A stretch of 29,327 nucleotides of DNA from an uncultured Oscillospiraceae bacterium (GTDB lineage Bacteria; Bacillota; Clostridia; Oscillospirales; Acutalibacteraceae): the NCBI GenBank assembly GCA_900544375.1, contig UQUZ01000032.1:1-29327 (forward strand), given 5' to 3'. The notes under the pieces were generated by a model. It made no database searches. It saw nothing but the letters and a program-made list of their open reading frames with translations, and was not told the DNA's origin. Made by a program: the position numbers and the translations under genes. Shown one piece after another: positions 1 through 6,836 of the stretch (its first letter is position 1; each line of letters begins with the position of its first letter).

Positions 1-1
1 C

Positions 2-1876
2 TTCAGCATCGCAAACATCATCCCGAAGGACCAGGCGATCCAGTACATGAAGGACGCCGCTACCAAGTCCTACAGCAAGAAGGGCGAGAAGATCGTCGCC
101 ATGAACCACGAGGCCATCGAGCGCGGCGCGAACGAGTACCATAAGGTCAATGTGCCGGAGTCCTGGAAGAACGCCGTGGACGAGGCGAAGGCCGACGTTG
201 CCATCGAGGGCAATGCGGACACCGTGGCATATGTCAAGAACTTCTTGAATCCCTGCAACAAATACAAGGGCAATGAACTGCCGGTTTCCACGTTTGTCGA
301 CCTCGGCATGGAGGACGGCACGGCTCCGGCTGGCTCTTCCGCTTATGAGAAGCGCTGCATTGCAATCGATATTCCGGAATGGAACCCGCAGAACTGCATC
401 CAGTGTAACTTCTGCTCCTATGTTTGCCCGCATGCGGTCATTCGCCCGTTCGCACTGACAGAGGAAGAGGCCAAGAACGCCCCTGAGGGCATGAAGATGA
501 AGCCGATGACCGGCGTGCCCGGCATGCAGTTCTCAGTTGCTATCTCCGCGCTTGACTGCACGGGCTGCGGCTCCTGCGCAAACGTCTGCCCCGGTATGAA
601 GGGCGAGAAGGCGCTTGTGATGAAGCCGCTTGAGACACAGGCTCATGAGCAGGAGAAATTCAACTATGCGCATGCTCTGCCCGAAAAGCCGGAGGTTGCC
701 GCAAAATTCAAGGAGACCACCGTCAAGGGCAGCCAGTTTAAGACTCCGTTGCTTGAGTACTCCGGCGCATGCGCCGGCTGCGGCGAAACGCCGTATGCAA
801 AGCTTGTTACCCAGTTGTTCGGCGATCGTATGTATATCGCCAATGCAACGGGCTGCTCTTCCATCTGGGGCGGTTCCGCACCGAGCACGCCCTACACGGT
901 GAATAAGAAGGGTCAGGGCCCGGCTTGGTCGAACTCCCTGTTTGAAGACAACGCGGAATTCGGCTACGGCATGTTCCTTGCCAACGCACAGATCCGTGCG
1001 CGCCTGGAGGAGAACGTGAACGTTCTTGCTGAATGCGATAAGGCTGGCGTGGCGGAAGCTGCGAAGGCTTGGATTGACACAAAGAACGACAGCGGCGCCA
1101 ATATGGCTGCATCTGAAGCGCTCATTAAGCTCCTTGAGGACACAGCGTTTGATAAGGATTGCTGCAAGGCTGCTGCCGAGGCGATCCTGAAGGATCAGGA
1201 TTATCTCAATAAGAAGTCCATCTGGATCTTCGGCGGCGACGGTTGGGCATACGATATCGGCTTCGGCGGCCTGGATCACGTGCTTGCACAGAACCAGAAT
1301 GTGAATATCCTCGTCTTTGATACAGAGGTTTATTCCAACACGGGCGGCCAGGCGTCTAAGGCAACGCCTACTGGCGCTGTCGCGCAATTTGCCGCAACCG
1401 GTAAGGTTGTTAAGAAGAAGGACCTCGCTGCAATCGCCATGAGTTACGGATATGTCTATGTGGCGCAGGTCGCCATGGGCGCAGACTACAACCAGTGCCT
1501 GAAGGCCTTCCACGAGGCGGAGAGCTACGATGGCCCGTCCATCATCATCGCCTATGCGCCGTGCATCAACCATGGTATCAAGGGCGGTATGGGCATTAGC
1601 ATGACGGAAGAGAAGGCCGCTGTGGCCTCCGGCTACTGGCACAACTTCCGCTTCGACCCGCGCCTGGCTGCGGACGGCAAGAACCCCTTCTCCCTTGACA
1701 GCAAGGAGCCGAGCCAGAGCTACCGCGACTTCATTATGAACGAAGTGCGTTACAACTCCCTGCTTCGCGCCTTCCCGGATCGCGCAGAGTGCCTGTTCGA
1801 GAAATCCGAGGAGTATTCCAAGGAGAAGTATCAGCATCTGCTCAAGCTCAAGGATCTCTACGCGCCGGCTGAATAA
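2..1876 (+). CDS. nifJ: Pyruvate:ferredoxin (flavodoxin) oxidoreductase, 3' part (5' end outside window)
   Basis: The frame is open from base 2 with no start codon, so this is the C-terminal 624 residues of a roughly 1,170-residue single-chain enzyme. It oxidises pyruvate with CoA to acetyl-CoA and CO2 and passes electrons to ferredoxin or flavodoxin, a central step of anaerobic metabolism in the cytoplasm. Two ferredoxin-type clusters are visible: CIQCNFCSYVCPHAV (about nt 395-440) and CTGCGSCANVCPG (about nt 557-595). The thiamine diphosphate domain follows, with CAGCGE near nt 769, the GDGWAYDIGFGGLDH segment near nt 1237 and the cofactor-binding EVYSNTGGQ segment near nt 1324. The C-terminal arm typical of the long form is present. 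A strong terminator lies directly downstream, so the gene ends its transcription unit. The family call is secure; the N-terminal domains cannot be inspected. Confidence 0.97.
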   Translation, partial: FSIANIIPKDQAIQYMKDAATKSYSKKGEKIVAMNHEAIERGANEYHKVNVPESWKNAVDEAKADVAIEGNADTVAYVKNFLNPCNKYKGNELPVSTFVDLGMEDGTAPAGSSAYEKRCIAIDIPEWNPQNCIQCNFCSYVCPHAVIRPFALTEEEAKNAPEGMKMKPMTGVPGMQFSVAISALDCTGCGSCANVCPGMKGEKALVMKPLETQAHEQEKFNYAHALPEKPEVAAKFKETTVKGSQFKTPLLEYSGACAGCGETPYAKLVTQLFGDRMYIANATGCSSIWGGSAPSTPYTVNKKGQGPAWSNSLFEDNAEFGYGMFLANAQIRARLEENVNVLAECDKAGVAEAAKAWIDTKNDSGANMAASEALIKLLEDTAFDKDCCKAAAEAILKDQDYLNKKSIWIFGGDGWAYDIGFGGLDHVLAQNQNVNILVFDTEVYSNTGGQASKATPTGAVAQFAATGKVVKKKDLAAIAMSYGYVYVAQVAMGADYNQCLKAFHEAESYDGPSIIIAYAPCINHGIKGGMGISMTEEKAAVASGYWHNFRFDPRLAADGKNPFSLDSKEPSQSYRDFIMNEVRYNSLLRAFPDRAECLFEKSEEYSKEKYQHLLKLKDLYAPAE

Positions 1877-1902
1877 GTGCCGGAGAGCTTCTAAAAACAC
1901 AG

Positions 1903-1946
1903 TGCGCGTGCTCCGCAGATTATCTGTGAAGCACGCGCATTTTTTT
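1903..1946 (+). terminator. Intrinsic terminator of the oxidoreductase gene
   Basis: A perfect 10-bp stem pairs 1903-1912 with 1930-1939. It is followed at once by a run of seven T, 26 bp after the stop codon. Confidence 0.9.
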
Positions 1947-1990
1947 GGCGACAGCATGTGCACTTGAGAAGGAATTGAGGCAAATTAGGC

Positions 1991-2037
1991 AAAAAAACCG
2001 TGCTGCCACAGGCCCTTTTCTATGTGGCAGCACGGTT
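1991..2037 (-). terminator. Intrinsic terminator of the padR gene
   Basis: A perfect 15-bp inverted repeat (1996-2010 with 2023-2037) has an A-run on its left side (1991-1997). Read on the minus strand this is a hairpin followed by a U-run, 24 bp past the padR stop. Confidence 0.88.
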
Positions 2038-2060
2038 GTATATTTAGTTAACTTTCTGGC

Positions 2061-2426
2061 TTACTGATCTTCCAGAAGGCCCCGGATGACCTCTGCGCTC
2101 TTATCCATCACCATCTGGATGCCGCGGTTGACATCAAAATAGTCTTTTCGGATTTGTTCCAGATGCTCGCGCCCCGCCGGCTCAATGTGATAATAAACGC
2201 GCAGCTGGCGGCGCCCAGAGGTGGACTGATGGTCGGTGATATAGCCCTTGCTCATGAGGCGATACAGGGTGGGATACATAGAGCCTTCCGGGATCGTAAT
2301 TTCCCCTTTACTGCGCTTTTTGACGAGCTGAGCCATTTGATAACCGTACATATCCTCTTCACACAGCATTGTCAACAGCAGCATTTCCACGGCACCTTTT
2401 TTAAAATTGTCTTTGGCGCTCCCCAT
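2061..2426 (-). CDS. PadR family transcriptional regulator
   Basis: A 121-residue winged-helix DNA-binding protein. The N-terminal PadR domain is clear: KKGAVEMLLLTMLCEEDMYGYQ, with IPEGSMYPTLYRLMSKGYI forming the recognition helix and start of the wing, then GRRQLRVYYHIEPAGREHL. A short C-terminal helix probably makes the dimer. The ATG at 2426 is preferred over an in-frame GTG at 2438 because GAGGTGG lies 8 nt upstream of the ATG. PadR proteins usually repress an adjacent transporter or detoxification gene and often themselves. No such target is next to this one, so its regulon is unknown. It has its own promoter and terminator, and the flanking intergenic DNA is AT-rich with operator-like repeats. 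Confidence 0.9.
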   Translation of the reverse strand: MGSAKDNFKKGAVEMLLLTMLCEEDMYGYQMAQLVKKRSKGEITIPEGSMYPTLYRLMSKGYITDHQSTSGRRQLRVYYHIEPAGREHLEQIRKDYFDVNRGIQMVMDKSAEVIRGLLEDQ

Positions 2427-2544
2427 CGAGCAAGCCACCTCATTTCTTAATTATAATTTTACTACAGTTGAATGGTTTTGCCTCTCCATTCCGTAGCGCC
2501 AATCTGGAAGCTGTCGTTTTTCGCGAAAGCAAGACATTTCCTAT

Positions 2545-2573
2545 ATCATAACACGATCATATTGAATAGTAAA
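2545..2573 (-). promoter_or_regulatory. Predicted sigma-A promoter of padR
   Basis: On the minus strand, TTTACT (2573-2568), a 17-bp spacer and TATGAT (2550-2545). Transcription would start near 2538, giving a leader of about 110 nt. Confidence 0.5.
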
Positions 2574-2900
2574 TACCTGGCGCACATCTTATTCATTTAT
2601 TACGAAACTATTTTTGAGTAAGCATTGGAACCATCTATAACTAATTATACCATGAAGTTTTAAAAATGCAATACATTTTGCAATATTTTATTACGAAAAA
2701 TCGTATATTAAACTTTCATACTCAATTTTTAGAGAAGAATTGCTTTTTTGCCAAAGCGGATCGGCCTTCAAACCAATGCAGAGCATGCGCTTCATCTGTT
2801 GTTGGTAGCATCAGCAAACAGGCGCAATAGCGCTTTTCTTCGGTCCGATTTTCAAATGGCGAATGCTCCACAAAATAATCCATTTGATTTTTGGTTTTTC
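2574..2900. other. AT-rich intergenic stretch between padR and rplS
   Basis: No credible gene is seen. The DNA is far more AT-rich than its surroundings. The 12-mer TTTATTACGAAA occurs twice (2596-2607 and 2687-2698), and the second copy is part of the inverted repeat TACGA-N4-TCGTA (2692-2705). An open frame at 2748-2984 has no ribosome binding site and overlaps the rplS promoter and leader, so it is not called. Confidence 0.5.
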
Positions 2901-2902
2901 TC

Positions 2903-2931
2903 TTGCATCCCTTGTGCTTTTATGCTAAACT
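2903..2931 (+). promoter_or_regulatory. Predicted sigma-A promoter of the rplS operon
   Basis: TTGCAT (2903-2908), a 17-bp spacer and TAAACT (2926-2931) with an extended -10 TGC in front. The start would be near 2938, just upstream of the structured leader. Confidence 0.65.
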
Positions 2932-2948
2932 ATTTAAGCATTTGTTTT

Positions 2949-3035
2949 CCGTCGTGCCATTGCGACGGGGTTCATGCCGGCTGAGAGGCCAGACATTGAA
3001 ACGGACGGTCCGCTTCCGCCGTAGGCGGTATGAAC
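2949..3035 (+). ncRNA. Structured 5' leader of rplS (candidate L19 autoregulatory leader)
   Basis: The leader folds into a small hairpin (CCGTCG 2949-2954 with CGACGG 2963-2968) followed by a 10-bp closing helix (2970-2979 with 3026-3035, one G-U pair). The enclosed arm can form alternative stems, including CCGCC-GTA-GGCGG (3016-3028), which competes with the closing helix. Leaders upstream of L19 genes that are thought to bind the protein are known in Firmicutes. Membership in that family was not checked, so the role is inferred from position and structure. Confidence 0.5.
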
Positions 3036-3065
3036 GCCTGTAAATTAAAGGAGGAAATTTTAGAA

Positions 3066-3410
3066 ATGGACGCTTTGAAGATTATTACCGAAGGCCAGAT
3101 GAAGCAGGACGCACCGGTGATTCGCGTGGGTGATACGGTGAAAGTTCATGTAAAGATCCGTGAAGGCGAGCGCGAGAGAATCCAGGTGTTTGAAGGCACG
3201 ATCATTGCGAAGAAGGGCAGCGGCGTATCTGAAACTTTTACCGTTCGCCGCGTTTCCTATGGCGTTGGCGTGGAGCGTGTTTTCCCAGTGCATTCTCCCA
3301 ATGTTGCAAAAGTGGAACTGGTTCGCTCCGGTAAGGTGCGCAGGAGCAAGCTGTACTATCTGCGCGACAGGGTCGGTAAGGCTGCAAAAGTTAAGGAACA
3401 GCTTCGCTGA
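3066..3410 (+). CDS. rplS: 50S ribosomal protein L19
   Basis: A 114-residue protein of the large ribosomal subunit, located at the 30S-50S interface. The family sequence is clear throughout: PVIRVGDTVKVHVKIREGE, IQVFEGTIIAKKGSG, TFTVRRVSYGVGVERVFPVH and KLYYLRDRVGKAAKVKE. The ATG at 3066 is chosen because AAAGGAGG ends 11 nt upstream and the protein then has the family length; an upstream in-frame ATG at 3030 lies inside the leader helix. A hairpin with a T-run follows the stop, so the downstream lepB genes are probably transcribed at a lower level by read-through. The neighbourhood rplS-lepB-ylqF-rnhB is the classic Firmicutes order. Confidence 0.97.
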   Translation: MDALKIITEGQMKQDAPVIRVGDTVKVHVKIREGERERIQVFEGTIIAKKGSGVSETFTVRRVSYGVGVERVFPVHSPNVAKVELVRSGKVRRSKLYYLRDRVGKAAKVKEQLR

Positions 3411-3424
3411 GGGCAGAAGTACAC

Positions 3425-3457
3425 AAGGGACAAGGGTGACACCTATGTCCCTTTTTT
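3425..3457 (+). terminator. Intrinsic terminator or attenuator after rplS
   Basis: AAGGGACA (3425-3432) pairs with TGTCCCTT (3446-3453), followed by TTTTTT. Its position between rplS and the signal peptidase genes suggests partial termination that lowers expression relative to the ribosomal protein. Confidence 0.75.
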
Positions 3458-3472
3458 GTTAGGATGATTTAC

Positions 3473-4045
3473 ATGCGCAGATATGAAGAATATACCATTC
3501 AATTTGATGAAATCCCGGCACGCCGCACAAAGTGGAATGTGATCTATGAGATGCTGGATTCCCTTTCTCTGGCGGTGCTGCTTGTGATGGTGCTGTTCGC
3601 TTTTGTGTGCCGCCCATTTTGGGTAAGCGGCGCCTCAATGGAGCCAACGCTGCTGGATCGCAATTGGGTGGCGGTCACCACACTCGGCTTTCATGCGCAG
3701 CGCGGCGATATCGTTGTGATTTCGCAGCCGAATGCGCTCAACGAGCCGCTGATTAAACGCATTATCGCCGTGGCGGGGGATACGGTTGAGATTGATCCGC
3801 AGGCGCATACGGTTGCGGTAAACGGCGAAAATTTGGACGAGCCTTATATCAGCGAGCCGGTGGAGAAGGCAGGGGATCTTACCTATCCAGTCCAAGTGCC
3901 GGAAGGTTATGTTTTCGTGATGGGGGATAACCGCAACGATTCGCTTGACAGCCGTTCCTCTACGATCGGGTTTATCGATACGCGCTATCTTTCTGGCAAA
4001 GCGGTGTTCCGGCTGCTCCCGGCGGGCCAGTGGCAAATCGGGTAA
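3473..4045 (+). CDS. lepB: Type I signal peptidase (first of a tandem pair)
   Basis: A membrane-anchored serine protease of 190 residues that removes signal peptides from secreted preproteins outside the membrane. One N-terminal transmembrane helix (LSLAVLLVMVLFAFVC, about residues 31-46) precedes the catalytic SGASMEPTL box, with nucleophile Ser55. The general base is Lys95 in LIKRIIAVAGD. The conserved EGYVFVMGDNRNDSLDSR box follows. Start choice: ATG at 3473 has AGGA 8 nt upstream, whereas the ATG at 3464 has the same AGG directly touching it. It lies 50 bp upstream of a second, clearly paralogous signal peptidase. The pair probably divides substrates, which is common in Bacillota. Confidence 0.94.
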   Translation: MRRYEEYTIQFDEIPARRTKWNVIYEMLDSLSLAVLLVMVLFAFVCRPFWVSGASMEPTLLDRNWVAVTTLGFHAQRGDIVVISQPNALNEPLIKRIIAVAGDTVEIDPQAHTVAVNGENLDEPYISEPVEKAGDLTYPVQVPEGYVFVMGDNRNDSLDSRSSTIGFIDTRYLSGKAVFRLLPAGQWQIG

Positions 4046-4095
4046 AACATACCGGATGAGAAACAGGATCCTATTTCAGAGCGGAGGTTATACAG

Positions 4096-4701
4096 ATGGA
4101 TACAGAAGAAAAAGTCCCCCAAGAAGGGCAGCCGGTGGCGCCGCAGGCGCCGAAGAGAAAGCAGATGTCGCCCGCTCGCAAAAAGCTGGTATCCGCTGTG
4201 TATGAATTTGCGGATATCCTGGTGTCTGCCTTGCTGGTGATTTTTTTGATTTTTACTTTTTTATTCCGTTTGGTAGGCGTGGAGGGAACCTCCATGGTGC
4301 CCACCTTACAGGAGAATGACCGTCTGCTGGTATCGAGCCGGCAGTATGAGCCACAGTATCAGGATATCGTGATCGTCACACAGCCCAACGCTTTTCACGA
4401 GCCAATTGTGAAACGCGTGATTGCCACGGAGGGGCAGAAGGTAGATATTGATTTTGAAAAAGGGATCGTCTATGTCGACGACAAAGCGCTCGACGAGCCC
4501 TATGTCAATGCGCCGACACTGACGAAGGAGGGCGTAGAATTTCCCGTTACCGTTCCGGAAGGGCACATCTTTGTGATGGGGGATAACCGTAACATGTCAA
4601 CAGACAGCCGCTCGCCCATGATTGGGTTTATTGATGTGCGCTATGTGCTGGGCAAGGTAGAGGGTCGTATTACGCCTCTGGGGCACTGGTCGGTCTATTG
4701 A
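4096..4701 (+). CDS. lepB: Type I signal peptidase (second of a tandem pair)
   Basis: A 201-residue paralogue of the preceding gene. It carries a longer, Pro- and Gln-rich cytoplasmic N-terminus (about 40 residues), a transmembrane helix (LVSALLVIFLIFTFLF, residues 42-57), nucleophile Ser66 in EGTSMVPTL and general base Lys106 in IVKRVIATEGQ. The terminal EGHIFVMGDNRNMSTDSR box is intact, so both copies look active. GGAGG (4082-4086) precedes the ATG at a good distance. The two proteins share the same core but differ clearly at the N-terminus and the substrate-binding strands, which points to old duplication rather than recent copying. It is followed after 24 bp by rbgA, probably in one operon. 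Confidence 0.95.
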   Translation: MDTEEKVPQEGQPVAPQAPKRKQMSPARKKLVSAVYEFADILVSALLVIFLIFTFLFRLVGVEGTSMVPTLQENDRLLVSSRQYEPQYQDIVIVTQPNAFHEPIVKRVIATEGQKVDIDFEKGIVYVDDKALDEPYVNAPTLTKEGVEFPVTVPEGHIFVMGDNRNMSTDSRSPMIGFIDVRYVLGKVEGRITPLGHWSVY

Positions 4702-4725
4702 CGGGATCTGGAAGGTAAGGAATCA

Positions 4726-5604
4726 ATGAGTGATTTTCAGAAACAGACGGTGCAGTGGTTTCCCGGCCATATGGCAAAAACCCGGAGGCAGATCAAAGAA
4801 AGCCTCCCCCTTGTGGATGCGGTGACGGAGCTGCTGGATGCGCGGGTTCCCCTGAGCAGCCGCAACCCGGAGCTAAATGAACTGATCGCCAGCAAGCCGC
4901 ATATTGTGCTGCTCAATAAGTGCGATATGGCGGACGAGGCGGCCACGCGCCGCTGGAAGGCGTGGTTCGGCAGGCAGGGTAGCCCTGCCTTAGCGGTGGA
5001 TTGCCGTTCCGGGCGCGGGCTGAACGATTATGGAGATACGGTGCGCGAATTGCTGCGGGATAAAATCCAATCCAATCTGGAAAAAGGGATGGCAGGCCGC
5101 GCGCTGCGCATGATGGTTGTCGGCATCCCCAATACGGGCAAATCCTCTTTTATCAACCGCATGGCGGGCCGTAGCCGCGCTAAGGTGGCCGATCGGCCGG
5201 GTGTGACCAGGCAGAACCAATGGTTTGCCATCGGCGGAGGAATCGAGCTGCTCGATACGCCCGGCGTGCTCTGGCCGAAGTTTGACGATCCGGAGGTGGG
5301 CAACCGCCTGGCCTTTATCGGCTCGGTCAAAGATGAGGTGATGGATGTGGAAACGATGGCAGTCAGGCTGCTGGCTGTGCTGGGCGCGCAGTATCCGGCG
5401 CGGTTGTGCGAGCGCTATAAGATCGATCGGGAACAGGCATCCCAGAGCGAGCCCTATGAGTTGCTGGAGCTGATCGGCCACAAGCGTGGCATGCTCATGC
5501 GCGGCGGAGAGATCGATACAGAGCGGGCGAGCGCTATGCTGCTGGATGAATACCGCGCGGGCAGGCTCGGGCGGATTACGCTGGAGTTTCCACCGGCGGA
5601 TTAA
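4726..5604 (+). CDS. ylqF: Ribosome biogenesis GTPase YlqF/RbgA
   Basis: A 292-residue circularly permuted GTPase needed for late assembly of the 50S subunit. The motifs come in the permuted order G4-G1-G3: NKCD (residues 64-67), then GIPNTGKSS (133-141), a G2 region with PGVTR (158-162) and DTPG (177-180). The conserved N-terminus WFPGHMAKTRRQI is present, as is the C-terminal RNA-binding region ending in LGRITLE. Its association with rplS fits the known role, since RbgA acts on 50S precursors. A weak ribosome binding site precedes the ATG. The gene is followed by a hairpin with a T-run before rnhB. Confidence 0.96.
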   Translation: MSDFQKQTVQWFPGHMAKTRRQIKESLPLVDAVTELLDARVPLSSRNPELNELIASKPHIVLLNKCDMADEAATRRWKAWFGRQGSPALAVDCRSGRGLNDYGDTVRELLRDKIQSNLEKGMAGRALRMMVVGIPNTGKSSFINRMAGRSRAKVADRPGVTRQNQWFAIGGGIELLDTPGVLWPKFDDPEVGNRLAFIGSVKDEVMDVETMAVRLLAVLGAQYPARLCERYKIDREQASQSEPYELLELIGHKRGMLMRGGEIDTERASAMLLDEYRAGRLGRITLEFPPAD

Positions 5605-5611
5605 GCAAGAA

Positions 5612-5636
5612 AGGCTGGGGGAATCCGGCCTTTTTT
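5612..5636 (+). terminator. Weak intrinsic terminator between ylqF and rnhB
   Basis: A 7-bp stem (5612-5618 with 5625-5631, one G-U pair) with a 6-nt loop is followed by TTTTTT. It probably gives partial termination inside the operon. Confidence 0.55.
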
Positions 5637-5657
5637 CTATGTGTAAGGGGAATTGGA

Positions 5658-6275
5658 ATGGAAGAGATCAATTGGTACCACTATGAAGAGGCGGCGGCCC
5701 AGGAGGGCTTCCAATGCGTGTGCGGCATTGATGAAGCCGGCAGAGGGCCGCTTGCAGGCCCCGTGTTTGCGGCATGCGTTGTGCTGCGCCCGGGGGAGGA
5801 GATCGCAGGGCTGAATGATTCCAAAAAGCTCAGCGAGAAAAAACGCGAGCTGCTTTTTGACGAGATCACCGCCCGTGCAGCGGATTATTCCATCGCTATG
5901 GCAACAGAGCGGGAGATCGATGAAATCAATATTTTGCAGGCGACCTTTCTCGCCATGCGCCGGGCGTTTGACGGTTTGCATAGGAGGCCGGATCTCGCGC
6001 TGATCGACGGCAACCGCGCGCCGGGTCTGCCTGTCGCCGAACGCACGCTTGTCAAGGGCGATGCCAAATCCGCATCTATCGCGGCGGCTTCGATCCTTGC
6101 AAAAGTTAGCCGTGACCGCTGCCTGTATGAGCTGGATCGGGAGTATCCGCAATACCAGTTTGCAAAGCATAAGGGCTATGGCACGAAGCTGCATTATGAG
6201 ATGCTCGCGCAGTATGGAATTTCCGCAGTGCATCGAAAAACCTTTTTAAAGAATTTAAGCCGCCACGTTAAGTGA
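5658..6275 (+). CDS. rnhB: Ribonuclease HII
   Basis: A 205-residue endonuclease that cuts the RNA strand of RNA-DNA hybrids and starts removal of single ribonucleotides from DNA. The active-site signature GIDEAGRGPLAGP (residues 23-35, Asp25 and Glu26) is intact. The later ALIDGN segment supplies the third acidic residue, and KGDAKSASIAAASILAKVSRD contains the fourth region. The C-terminal HKGYGTKLHYEML motif is typical. The ATG has AGGGG about 8 nt upstream. The stop codon lies within the first copy of a short direct repeat that continues into the gap before yraN. Confidence 0.96.
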   Translation: MEEINWYHYEEAAAQEGFQCVCGIDEAGRGPLAGPVFAACVVLRPGEEIAGLNDSKKLSEKKRELLFDEITARAADYSIAMATEREIDEINILQATFLAMRRAFDGLHRRPDLALIDGNRAPGLPVAERTLVKGDAKSASIAAASILAKVSRDRCLYELDREYPQYQFAKHKGYGTKLHYEMLAQYGISAVHRKTFLKNLSRHVK

Positions 6276-6296
6276 CAAAGCCGCCACGTTAGTGGC
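6257..6296 (+). repeat. Short direct repeat at the rnhB 3' end
   Basis: AAGCCGCCACGTTA occurs at 6257-6270 and 6278-6291, a period of 21 bp. The first copy encodes the last codons of rnhB. The second forms a hairpin GCCAC-GTTA-GTGGC (6283-6296). It may be a slippage duplication that now acts as an intercistronic hairpin. Confidence 0.6.
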
Positions 6297-6332
6297 TGTG
6301 AATCATATTCGGCTGTTTCAGGGAGGCTTTTG

Positions 6333-6704
6333 ATGGATGGAAGGCAATTGGGCCCGCTCGGCGAGCGCGCCTGCGCACAGGCTCTTCGCAAAAGGGGATA
6401 TCGGATTTTGGACGCTAATTACCGCACCCGGTTCGGCGAGATCGACATTATTGCGGAGAAAAAGCCATATATTATATTTGTCGAGGTGAAAACGCGTGGT
6501 CCGCAGGCAATCGCTTCTCCCATGGAGGCGGTTACGCCCATAAAGCGGCAGAGGGTGATGCGCACCGCTTCGCTTTACCTTGCTTCTCATCCCTGTGCGT
6601 TGCAGCCGCGTTTCGATGTGATGGAGGTAGAGGCGGACGCCTGTGGAAGGGTGCGGGAAATCCGCCATATGGAAAACGCCTTTGACGCACAGGATTACAG
6701 ATGA
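6333..6704 (+). CDS. YraN family (UPF0102) nuclease-fold protein
   Basis: A 123-residue protein of the UPF0102 family, which has a restriction-endonuclease-like fold and often neighbours rnhB. The diagnostic core is visible: GERACAQALRKRGYRILDANYRTRFGEIDII, where the Glu and Asp of GEIDII and the EVKTR motif are the likely metal-binding residues. The function is not firmly established; roles in DNA processing have been proposed. ATG at 6333 is preceded by GGGAGG 6 nt upstream, and an adjoining TTG at 6330 is too close to that site. It is separated from rnhB by 57 bp with a small direct repeat, probably one transcript. Confidence 0.92.
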   Translation: MDGRQLGPLGERACAQALRKRGYRILDANYRTRFGEIDIIAEKKPYIIFVEVKTRGPQAIASPMEAVTPIKRQRVMRTASLYLASHPCALQPRFDVMEVEADACGRVREIRHMENAFDAQDYR

Positions 6705-6717
6705 GCGGGAGGAATAA

Positions 6718-6814
6718 GGTTAAAAAATGAATTTTTTAACCAAGGAGTTCTGTCCTTTCTCGTTCAAAGAACGAGAATTTGACTTTGTCAAACCGGACAG
6801 AACATCCCGCCTTG
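6718..6814 (+). ncRNA. Compact three-way-junction element with leading palindrome (unrecognised)
   Basis: First comes a near-perfect palindrome: 11-bp arms 6718-6728 and 6731-6741 around a 2-bp centre. Directly after it an outer helix P1 is formed by 6747-6755 with 6795-6803 (9 bp, perfect), extended by CAAGG (6741-6745) with CCTTG (6810-6814). Inside P1 lie P2 (6757-6765 with 6769-6777, 9 bp, AAA loop) and P3 (6778-6783 with 6787-6792, 6 bp, TTT loop). Only T6756 and CC at 6793-6794 are unpaired at the junction. No U-run follows, so it is not a plain terminator. It lies in the 5' leader of the dipeptidase gene. It could be a cis-acting RNA, a dispersed repeat, or a DNA element; no known family is recognised. 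Confidence 0.6.
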
Positions 6815-6834
6815 TAGAGAAAGGATGGCCATAA
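6727..6834 (+). CDS. Possible 35-codon small ORF overlapping the structured element
   Basis: ATG at 6727 begins a 35-codon frame ending with TAA at 6832-6834, three bases before the dipeptidase ATG. GGGAGG lies 13 nt upstream and AAGG 7 nt upstream. The product would start MNFLTKEFCPF and has no recognisable domain. Since nearly all of it overlaps base-paired arms, the frame may be an accident of the repeat. If translated, it would unfold the structure and couple to the next gene. Confidence 0.25.
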   Translation: MNFLTKEFCPFSFKEREFDFVKPDRTSRLVEKGWP

Positions 6835-6836
6835 AC

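Noticed and set aside
533..1963. A 476-codon minus-strand open frame opposite the oxidoreductase gene
   Set aside because: It is antisense to a clearly conserved enzyme, lacks a ribosome binding site and known motifs, and reflects high-GC third positions of the real gene.
2748..2984. A 78-codon plus-strand frame before rplS
   Set aside because: It overlaps the rplS promoter and leader, has no ribosome binding site and no recognisable sequence.
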